Under the pieces are notes generated by a model. It worked only from the letters and a program-made list of their open reading frames with translations. It had not been told where the DNA came from and searched no databases. From positions 263,278-327,277 of the forward strand of contig JNVV01000002.1 of assembly GCA_000733355.1 (NCBI GenBank): a stretch of 64,000 bases of DNA, in the 5' to 3' direction. Shown here one piece after another: positions 11,901 through 20,364 of the stretch. The position numbers and the translations under genes were made by a program. Positions within the stretch are counted from its first letter, which is position 1. Each line of letters opens with the position of its first letter. The DNA comes from Falciphora oryzae (lineage: Eukaryota; Ascomycota; Sordariomycetes; Magnaporthales; Magnaporthaceae).

Positions 11901-13284
11901 GGAGGGCCCTCTGGGCTGGCTGGAAAACGTGTTCTGATCCCCCGGCTGCGGCCGGGGTGCTTCAGGCTCGTCTTCTCCCCAGCCCACAGGGCTCTCCTCG
12001 CCGTTACGAAGGCCCGCGGACGAGATTGGGAAAGTCTTTGACATCCAACTCCCTTCGAATCCGCCTTCCCTCCAACTCCAATTCACCACTCCCTCCCTAT
12101 GCAGTCCGGCTGCGACTCACTTTACCCTCAGATGGCCATCAAACTCCAAGATCCTGCAGTCTCGACCGCTTCTCCTACTACTCATGGATGACGCGACGTG
12201 CAAGGCTGGACCTACAAAACTATCTACCAATCCAGTGAATGCTAGTAGAATATTTCGTAGGTAGCGCTGGGTAGGCGGATATGTGGCGGACGGCATGAAT
12301 GCTGTCGCTGTCGTCTATTCATACATCTGGTAGTCACGAACTTTTTCCTCGGTGACAATTCCTGTATATAATTTCGTAGGAGATCTAGATCAATAATCCC
12401 GCTCGGCTTTCGCGCTTGTTCTCTCGTCTTAGCATGCAAACCATTCAGCCAACGCCACAAGGCGAGATTTGTCAACACAGAGCGGCTCGGCTTTTACCTT
12501 CCTAATCCCGGAAGTCGGTATGATTGGTGGTGGGATTCCATTGTTGCAAGACCCAAGGTCGTACAGCAGTTGAAGTTCCTGATCTATTGCCCCAACCGTC
12601 GTGTTTTGCTCCGACGTTGCCTGGCGGCCGGCTCCGCCCCAATCCTGCCACACATCGAGACTTGCTCATGCTGCGTGCTCGCCACAAAAAACCTGCCCGC
12701 GTGTGGTTGCGCCGTGGCAAAGACGGCTGCAGATTGATTAGAAGGCGTGGGGGTGAAGGCGACAATCCGAAGCCCCCAATTGGCCCCGTGTCTCCAGACT
12801 CAACTTTTTCTCCTCCCAGCCCGGGCTGCGGCAGGCAGGCAGAGAGGCGCGGGTGCCTGGCTGGGTACATGTCGGGGGCGATTGTGCAGGCCGGCCCGCC
12901 CCGAGGACGAAAATTCAGGCCCAAGGCAACCGGCCCCCAATCGCCTTGCCGTCTCGTGTTGGACCCCTAGATGGATTTACCGAGATCCGTCAGGAGTCCT
13001 TACGCCACGCAGTTTGCTCGGCAGGGTGTGAACCATTCGTGTTTATTTTCCTTGCTACTGAAAAAGAGATAAAATTCTCGCTAGGCTTCCTACAGAGCTG
13101 GCTGATCGACAACTCGAGTTGATCCTCTTGGGAAATGTGACCTGTTTTCGGGGCTCCCAAGGTTGGTTGCTCGTCGCTCGAACACAGAGCTGTATGCTCG
13201 TCTGCAATGGTGTTGATCAGACGCTGCTGAGTCCTGCAGTTGGCTGAGGAGACATCGCATCGGTTGTCTATTTATTTTACCTAC
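8945..13284. other. Non-coding stretch (4.3 kb)
   Basis: Holds the HsbA-like promoter on the left and the promoter of the KRE9-like gene on the right. Frames in between (for example around 9.1-10.1 kb minus and 11.1-11.6 kb) have no motifs and no splice-consistent extensions. The segment at about 10450-10970 looks richer in A+T than its surroundings and could be a decayed repeat. I see no gene. Confidence 0.55.
9125..9134 (-). promoter_or_regulatory. TATA-like element upstream of the HsbA-like gene
   Basis: On the minus strand this reads GATATAAATC, about 180 bp upstream of the ATG at 8944. Position and sequence suit a TATA box for an inducible secreted-protein gene. No transcription start can be read from sequence. 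Confidence 0.4.
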
Positions 13285-14763
13285 ATGCTTTCGATATCTA
13301 CGATGCATGGCTCATGGGACTTCCTGCCCGCCTGTTCATCGAAAGTCCTGATCCTCGGTTTACTCTGCCTATTGTTGCCTTCGAGCCGCGCGGGGCCGAC
13401 CTTCACCAACACCCACTACGACGTCGCCCCTGGAGTTCCCTTTGAGCTGGGCTGGGCTGGAAACGAGGGCCCTGTGACGGTGGATCTCGTATCTGTCGCC
13501 GAAAAGAGCATCAGAGTAGTGGAAAACGTTACTGGTAAGAATGAATCTTGTCTATCGTGGCGCTGGAGAAGCCTATTCCCCATCATCTCCTCTCGAGAAT
13601 AGGTCTGGTCTAACTCTTGAAAACCTACAGTCAACGACTCTCGCACCTCTGTCACCTGGACGCCGCCGAAAAGCGTGCCCACAGGAGTGTATCTGTTCCG
13701 GATCAAGGACTCCGGAGGCAAGCTGGATTATTCTCGAGAGTTGGGTTTCAAGAAGAAGGCGGCAGCCACATCGCTAACACTCTTTGTAAGTCTCGTGGTC
13801 TCTTTGTCTCTCCAAGGTGCTGCAAATAAAAACTGTTGTCACTGACTGGCAGTCCCGTGAAAGACCGACACCGCACCGAGCCCGACAGCCGATGCCTCGC
13901 ACCTAACCACCACCAGGAGCACCCCGATGCCGTCTCCAGCGGCGGAGCCGGGCCTGAGCACCGGGGCAAAAGTCGGCGTAGGAATAGGCGTCGCGGCGGT
14001 GCCTCTGCTGCTCCTGGTGGCATTCCTCATCTTCGTCTCATGCAGGCGGCGGGAGCAAGAAGCCGGGAGCAGCCACCACCACTACAACCGGGGCCCCGCC
14101 GTCCGCAGCTCCAAGGCTGGCTCGACCCGGACCATTTCTTCCTCCGCGACGACCGATATCGCTTCGGACTGTTCCTGCTGCTCGGCGGCTGCTCCCGCTG
14201 CGAGCCCGGTCGCTGCGTCGTCTCGGGGGCCACCCCTGACGAGGATGCCCGTCCTCTCCGCTGCCGCCACGGCGCCTCTTCGCACGGGCGGTATCGCTGT
14301 GGGCACCACCGCCAACAGCCCCCCGTCGGCAGTGGCCAGGGCGCCGAAGGCCCTGCGCGCGCGCGCAGCCGATGGCGGCGGGTCCTACGCCTCCGTCCCC
14401 GCGGCGGAAAACGTGGATCCAGTCGAGGATGTTATCTCACCGGTGACGCCTCAGCTCGCGACAGCGGGTTGGAAGTCGCAGCGGCAGCAGCAGTACGGCA
14501 CTGGTGTCCAGTGGTCCCCACAGCAGGGTGGAGAATGGCCTGGGCGCTCCCCGGCTGCGGGCAGGTGGGCCGCCGGGCAGCAGTGCCAGGCGCCGCCGGC
14601 GGAGCTGGAGACCAGGGCCAACGTGGTCGAGGTGGAGAGCACGGAGCGGCCCTGGAGCAGGCGCGGCGAGGCGTGGAGGAGGCAGCAGGCGGTGGAGAGC
14701 CCGGTGCTTGGGAGGGCGCGGTTGGACACTCCCAGTTTGTATTCTCAGGGTGGCGGCACTTGA
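13285..14763 (+). CDS. KRE9/KNH1-like (PF10342-type) single-pass membrane protein
   Basis: Three exons (13285-13534, 13631-13785, 13864-14763) give 434 residues. The N-terminus has a hydrophobic signal segment (KVLILGLLCLLLPSSRA). It is followed by a beta-sandwich-like domain: FTNTHYDVAPGVPFELGW, PVTVDLVSV, TSVTWTPP and TGVYLFRIKDSGG, the pattern of the KRE9/KNH1 N-terminal or Ser-Thr-rich GPI-anchored family. A Thr/Ser/Pro linker leads to one transmembrane helix (VGVGIGVAAVPLLLLVAFLIFVSC) and a cytosolic tail of about 235 residues. The last intron must use the AAAG at 13860-13863, because the earlier CAG at 13850-13852 opens on an in-frame TGA. That choice restores the Thr/Pro-rich linker frame. 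Probable wall or surface protein at the plasma membrane. An alternative start is Met7 (13303). Confidence 0.75.
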
Positions 14764-15033
14764 ATGTGTTATTGTGGAAGCCCTTCCGTATGTAGGAGAA
14801 AGTGCTACCGTGGAAATGCACTGTTCTCTTGTGGTTTTCTAATTTGATTCTTTTCATCCATTTTATTTACGCTTCGAGGTCCAGCCTAGCATTGACGTCT
14901 TGCTTCACCGCAATGGGAGGACCTGCAGTGGGCCTGGATCCACTTCCATTTCTCCCTACACCGCGGCAGCAGCAGCAATCCCGGCGCAGTTCAACCTAAT
15001 GCTTCATCTTCCCTGCGCCATTCTTTGGAAATA

Positions 15034-16867
15034 ATGAGCCAGTCGTTTCCTACAGATCCGGAGGAAGATGATATTATTGACCGATTTGTGCCACCTTGGC
15101 GGCTCAAGATCCGCCGCCGCGAACGCCATCGGCCGATGGCAGACGACAACGACAAGCACCTGCGTGAAATGCTCAACGCCGCTCGTGACGGCGATATCAA
15201 CCGATTCAAGGCGGCGCTGGAAACCCTGACGCGGTCTCGAGAGCAAGTCAACATCAGCATGCGTCATGAAGCCGAGGACTGGGATGTTGGCCGGACACCG
15301 CTGCATGCAGCCGTAAGCGGCGGCCATTTTGACGTGACCACGCTCCTGATCTCGCTCGGTGCCGATTTGGAAGCTTCCGTCGGTTATATGGGCGACCTGT
15401 TCACGCCATTGCATACGGCAGTCGAGTGCAACAACCCCGCCATGGTCCGACTCCTGTTGGATTCTGGCGCCAACGTTGACGCCCGTTGGTATTGTGATGA
15501 CCTGGGACGACGGCATTGCGACTTTCTTAGCGATAGGCCCCGGTCGCGAACCCGAGGCATCGATCGAGACGATTGATATACTACTGGATCACGGTCTTGA
15601 TATTCATGAGCCATCCCATGAGTGGTACAAGGGAAATCGTCTGGTACGCGTACCACCCTTCTCTCTTCTTCTCGACATGCGCCATATTTCTAACCCCGAA
15701 CCCAGATGTATGATGCCCTGGGGACTGGCTCTGCCAAGCTCGTTAAGCATCTGATGAAGCGCGGCGCCATGCTATCCCAGGATCACTTCATAAACCTTCG
15801 TCAAGCAGCCAGCAGCAGTCGATCTTCCGAAGCCCTGGAATTCCTGGTTGAGGAACTGGGACATCGCGATATCGACAACGATTTAATAGCGCTTTTCACA
15901 CTAGCGGACGATCCGTGCAGCCGCTGGCCAGAAACCACACAGGTGCGCTCTAGAATGGTCCGCTTCCTTATTTCACACCTCATACGCGATCTGGGTCCCG
16001 GAAAGGCTCTTAAGGACGTACCAGAGATCGACACCCTTTTACGGATGACTTTCCGTAACGGTAACACAACCTTGGCACGGCTGTTGCTAGAGCACGGGGT
16101 CGGTACACCCACCGACGTCGATTGTCACGCCAACTCCTTATACACTGATGAAACTCCCCTGCTGCTGGAAGCTTGTATCAACAATTCCGATCCAGAGGTT
16201 ATCAAACTGCTTTTGCAAGCTGGTGCGGATATCAACTGTCGCCGGAAAGAATCACCTTCTGGCAGTGAGCTCCGAGTCAATCCCCATGGGGGCTATACCG
16301 GCGACAATGCTCGTAAGCAGTGCCTTTTACTTTCACCACCCTTTTTCTGTTTCATTCACTAACCCCACAATCAACGACGTAGTATACGAATCAGTTCTAT
16401 CCCCGGCCACCGTCAAGCTGCTCCTTGATGCTGGTGTGGATCCTAGGGCACGCAACAGCCTCGGAGAGACCCCCTTATTAACTCATGTTCGCCGAATTGG
16501 TGCGAGATTCACGCCCTTTTCATCGAAGCCGACCAAGGATGACTTCGTGGGCTGCATCCGCCTCTTGACGGACGCATGTCAAAACCTCGATGACATCAAC
16601 GCCGTCGACCACCGCGGCAGGTCAGCGCTGCACCTCCTTGCTCGAAGACTTCGAGACGACTGGGAGAACCTCGATGTGACATATCCGCACAACGTCGAAA
16701 CATATGTAGAAACTGTGGGCATTTTGATCGAACAGGGTGCTCGTCTTGACGTCCGAGACAACCAGGGCAGGACCGTATGGGTTGCGTTCCAGCAAGAGGG
16801 CGGGCATCCGCTGCTGGGGGCGTTGCGGAAGGCAGGGGCGCAAACACCAAGCGAAGAGGAGTCCTAG
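15034..16867 (+). CDS. Ankyrin-repeat protein (frame disturbed near 15.5 kb)
   Basis: Exons are 15034-15643, 15706-16312 and 16383-16867, with clear GTACGC/CAG and GTAAGC/TAG introns. Ankyrin repeats are plain: GRTPLHAAVSGGHFDVTTLLISLGADL, FTPLHTAVECNNPAMVRLLLDSGANVDA, PEVIKLLLQAGADIN, TVKLLLDAGVDPRARNSLGETPLL and RSALHLLARRL. Within the first block the frame shifts by one between about 15480 and 15531: upstream DARWYC, downstream AIGPGREPEASIETIDILLDHGLDIH. Either a very short intron (46 nt from 15485 or 37 nt from 15494, both ending in the TTAG at 15530) or a one-base frameshift explains this. Ankyrin arrays mediate protein binding. No enzymatic domain is visible, so the partner and role are unknown. 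An alternative start is Met at 15136. Confidence 0.78.
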
Positions 16868-17633
16868 ACACATACCAAGCAATGAGGGCTCGTAGCCCAA
16901 ATTCCACTTCGATCACTGGCAACGAAACAACGCCCCCATCTACCCTTTCTTTGGATAGACCCGAGGAGTTAGCAGCCCGGATACCCGCATGTTTGTATTG
17001 TAATTATCTAACCGCGCCCCTCGTAATCCCTCAAGATGGAACAGTCTGTTGAATGTTCCACGTCGGTGGCTGTGTTAGCCGCTGGGTGGGGTTTCTTAGT
17101 GCTGACTGCCCGGGCTCACCAAACTGCTAGGTTCACGTCGGCCCGCCCTCCAATTCTTTGGTGCGTCCCTGCCCCGTTACCGAGAAGGTGACAGGAGACC
17201 CACCCTTGATGTTACCAAATTGGCGGGCTTGGTTCCAGTCTCTCGGGAAGCATGCTGAGTGTACGATGTCGCGCTTGACACCCACCAGGGGCTCGGCGTT
17301 GGGATATCAGGTGCAACCATGGCTGTTGGTTCTGGCTTTTATCAAATGATGAGTGCACCACGTTGGGCTCCGCACCCATCAGTGGCTCGGCGCTCAGGTA
17401 CTAGGTGCATCACGGCTGTTGGTTTCTGGATTGGAGCTTTGGTATGACCGCTGTTCCGAGGGATCGATCGTGATATTGAGCTGAGGTTCAGGGGCTGGCT
17501 GGCGAGTATAATATGAGGTCGGCGCCATCGACGAATAACACCAAATGCCATTTTCATCCACGCATCATCATCTCCAACCATTTCCAAACATCTTCAGATA
17601 CCCAGCAATCTCATTTTCTTTCTCCAACAATGT
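16868..17633. other. Intergenic region with a diverged direct repeat
   Basis: No coding frame is supported. It contains the imperfect direct repeat listed separately (17279-17427) and a CT-rich leader ending in the two overlapping ATGs at 17630 and 17634 of the next gene. Confidence 0.5.
17279..17427. repeat. Imperfect direct repeat, two copies of about 50-55 bp
   Basis: Copy 1 (17279 to about 17332) and copy 2 (17373 to about 17427) share CACCCAYCAGKGGCTCGGCG at their left ends. Further in they share AGGTGCA and GGCTGTTGGTT in the same order and spacing, offset by 94 bp. Several differences are C/T transitions. Origin unknown; it could be a local duplication or the remnant of a small repeat. 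Confidence 0.6.
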
Positions 17634-18566
17634 ATGACGGATGGACAGAGAAACCACAGGCTTTTCGGTATGTGTGCGGAGCAAGGCGCGTTTGGCGCTG
17701 AAGCCAGGCTGCCCAACTGGAAACAGCCCAAAGAAATCGGCGATGGGACGGGCGGTTTTGACCCAGAGACTGGATGGTATAGGCCGGAGCCGAAAAAGAA
17801 CGGTCCTACCGTGGTGGTTTGGTCGACCTACCACAAGGTCCTCGATCCTTGCGAGGGTGGTCCGGTTCGGGTCGGCCACGGGCGGTTTGAGAACAGATTC
17901 GGCTGCGAAGCACACGTCAAAAAGATGCTCGGCGTCACCAGCCTGGAGGGATACTTCGTGGCTTTGGGCAAGGTTCAAAAAATAGAACAACCCCAGCCAT
18001 TCACGGAGGCCCAACTCTTGGAGTTCATGGAGCAAAACGGGCTGGGCGTCAAGCTTCTGGACAATCCTAATACACAGAAGGACCCTGAAAGGCAAGCCAA
18101 GGTTCCGGCTGACCTGTCGACAAAGGGTTCACCTCAGAAGACCGCGGCACAGATTGCTCTGCTGGAGAGACTGATTGCCGAGAGTGGCGAGGAAGAGATG
18201 GCAAAGGAGCTGGACTACCAACCTACTCCTAAAGCTCAAAAGTCGGATAGTCCAGAGTCGGTCGCGGATGATCTCTCGAAGCTATCTGTCGAGAAGAAAA
18301 AGGAGGATGCCCCTGAGGAGACCCGCGGCAGGAGCCCGAGCCCGATCCCGCACTCGCCTCCCAGTCCGAGCGAGGAGCGCCGTCTCAAAAGGCCGAATAT
18401 TGGGGGTGTCTCTGGTAACCAGGGTGAAAGCTCTAGAACTGGGGGTAGGGGCACTAGTACTGGGGGTAGGGGCACTAGTACTGGGGATAGAGGTACTAGC
18501 ACCGGGCGTAGGGGCGGTAGTACTGGGCGTAGAGGTGGTGGTGGTGGTGGTGGTGGTGGTGAGTAA
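17634..18566 (+). CDS. Hypothetical protein with C-terminal Gly/Arg/Thr repeats
   Basis: A single uninterrupted frame of 310 residues that I do not recognise. The first 120 residues have ordered character (GFDPETGWYRPEPKKNGPTV, VVWSTYHKVLDPCEGG, RFENRFGCEAHVKKMLGV), with no signal peptide or membrane segment. Residues about 120-250 are charged and Pro/Ser/Glu-rich. The end is a tandem array of a seven-residue unit (STGGRGT, degrading to STGRRGG) and then nine glycines, encoded by a 21-bp minisatellite. Two overlapping ATGs occur at 17630 and 17634; only the second opens the long frame. The stop lies in GGTGAGTAA, so a donor at the end and one further exon cannot be excluded. RGG-like tails often bind RNA, but nothing else here supports that role. 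Confidence 0.6.
   Translation: MTDGQRNHRLFGMCAEQGAFGAEARLPNWKQPKEIGDGTGGFDPETGWYRPEPKKNGPTVVVWSTYHKVLDPCEGGPVRVGHGRFENRFGCEAHVKKMLGVTSLEGYFVALGKVQKIEQPQPFTEAQLLEFMEQNGLGVKLLDNPNTQKDPERQAKVPADLSTKGSPQKTAAQIALLERLIAESGEEEMAKELDYQPTPKAQKSDSPESVADDLSKLSVEKKKEDAPEETRGRSPSPIPHSPPSPSEERRLKRPNIGGVSGNQGESSRTGGRGTSTGGRGTSTGDRGTSTGRRGGSTGRRGGGGGGGGGE
18424..18560 (+). repeat. 21-bp coding minisatellite plus GGT run
   Basis: About five 21-bp units around the core GGGGTAGGGGCACTAGTACT encode STGGRGT/STGDRGT/STGRRGG. A GGT trinucleotide run follows. The first two units are nearly identical and later ones diverge, so the array probably expanded recently and may vary in length between strains. Confidence 0.85.
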
Positions 18567-20364
18567 CGCAGGGGAAGAAGGGGCAGAGAAGCAGAGAAGG
18601 CTTTCAAACCTTGGAGACGGCATGTTTTGAGAAGGCTGTTAGGAAGGTGGTCACATTTAGCCCCGGATAAAGCTCTAGTTTTAACTGTTTCCTCAGGAAG
18701 ACATCGCTTTCAGGTAATAACACTTAGCACAACGCTTACCTAGCGGAACACGATGGTTCCATAGCGCTTCACCCCTGGTCAAGGATGGCCTGATAGGGCT
18801 TGATTGGTGCAATGATCGTCAACACACGGACGGAGAGGACGAAGCAGAGGAGGGCGAGTACAATCCTAGTGGCGGGATGGGAACAGGCTGCTATGCATTG
18901 GTGTATTAGGTAGAAGCGCCGAGGTCAGGACTTCCACATATGGACTCTTTTTTGTGGTCTGGATGCAGATGGATCCCACCTAGCCAAAATGAGCTGCTTT
19001 GTTAATGAAGGACCTACTGGGCAGGGACAGGGTGGGCAGGTAGGGTCTTAGAGTCAGTGTCAGCTGAACACTGGGCTGGCTAAAGTGTCTTTGACCGATG
19101 GTAACGGTTCGAGGCATCTAGTTTGAAAGCTTTCCGCTGGCTTGCAAAACGCGAAACACATACCTTGGGTATCGGCTCACCAGCTTTGCTGAAGGAGCGG
19201 CGCACCTCGGTGATGGCCTGGCCAAGAATGGATTAATTAGGCGGGTGGGCGAACACGGATGGCGGTGGGTCTTAGAAAGAGAAAAGCATGGGGCAGATCA
19301 GTAGGCAAACTCAGCGAGCAATAGATATATCGGCATTGCTAAATGTTGATAGCTTTTTAAACGTATAACAGCCCAACAAAGCACCCTAATATTTTACAAG
19401 CATTGCTTCGCACGGGCCACATTTCGGCCTTGAGATGTGTGCCGCGCCATGGACCGGGTGATGGGCATGGTGACGGGGTTCTCAGACCGTTTTCACATCG
19501 CCATCAGATACTATTTGTGTCTAGTTTTTTTTCTCTTTCTACTTGACCTTTTTTTCTCTTTGACTTTCTTCTTTTTTTCTCCCCTCCCTTTTTTTCCTCT
19601 ACAGAGCTCATCTCCCCCGACAGAGCTCGGTTTTCCCCTTTCCTCCACAAAACTCGTCTTCTTCCACCACAGAGCTCGTCTACTTCCTCCACACAACCCG
19701 TCTTCGCGCACAAACCTCGCCTTTGTTTTTCCAAGCTCAGCCGGGTCTGTGTCAGGCTTAAAAAAGCCTGCCTGCCGGCGCGTTTTACCGTCCTTGCTGT
19801 CCATCTTGGTGTCTTTTTACTTTCTTGCTTAGTCCTGACGTTTTGCTGCTTTGGCATGCCAGCACTCGTCTCCCTCCACAGACTTCGTCTTCCTCCACAC
19901 CCTGACCTCGTCTTCTTCCGTAGCCATCAGCTCCGCCCAACCTCGCCTTTGTTTCCGCAAAGGTCGCAGCCCGGCCTGTGTCAAACTTGACAAACTAGCC
20001 TACCAGCACGTTCTACCGTTTTTGCTGTCCACTCTGGTGTCCATATCCTTTTCTTAGTCTCGTCGCTCCGCAGCTCTCTATCTTGTCTGCACTTTCGCCA
20101 TCTTGAGCTCAGGCGGAAGGTTCCCCAGTGCCAAATCTGTCCCAGTCGAGAAGCAGAGGTGAGCTTTCCCTTTACCATTTCTCCCCTTGAGATCAGCCTT
20201 GTCTTGATCCAGCAACTTCCGGTCGCTTCGCGTTTACCGATTCTGGCCGGTCTCGAGGATCCCTCCCTTCCACCAGCACCTCTGCCCCAAACGCTTCCTG
20301 ATCTGATGGTTAACTCTGCCGTATCCTTATTAGTTGCTCCTCATCACAACGCTACCGGCTCACA
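18567..20364. other. Non-coding stretch upstream of the methyltransferase gene
   Basis: The left part (18567-19430) has no supported gene and looks slightly A+T-rich. The right part (19510-20364) is CT-rich with repeated CTCGTCTTCYTCCACA-like units and the 121-bp direct repeat described separately. It is presumably promoter and 5' leader of the RID-type gene. Minus-strand frames across it simply translate the repeat. Confidence 0.5.
19713..20059. repeat. Direct repeat, two copies of about 121 bp, many transition differences
   Basis: Copy A is 19713-19834 and copy B 19939-20059. Both begin AACCTCGCCTTTGTTT and end TTTCTTGCTTAGTC or TTTTCTTAGTC, with colinear blocks (CTGTGTCA, TACCGT, TTGCTGTCCA, TGGTGTC). 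In the 33-base stretch beginning CGTTTTACC in copy A, six positions differ and all six are C/T changes. The repeat lies 306 bp upstream of the RID-type start. Confidence 0.8.

Noticed and set aside
12030..12075. TTCGAATCC resembling a tRNA B box
   Set aside because: No A box at the right distance and no cloverleaf could be folded by eye.
19504..20178. Minus-strand frames with matching WTA(R/K)TV(K/E)RAGR segments
   Set aside because: The match comes from the DNA direct repeat. The frames are Lys/Arg-rich translations of CT-rich leader and have no other support.
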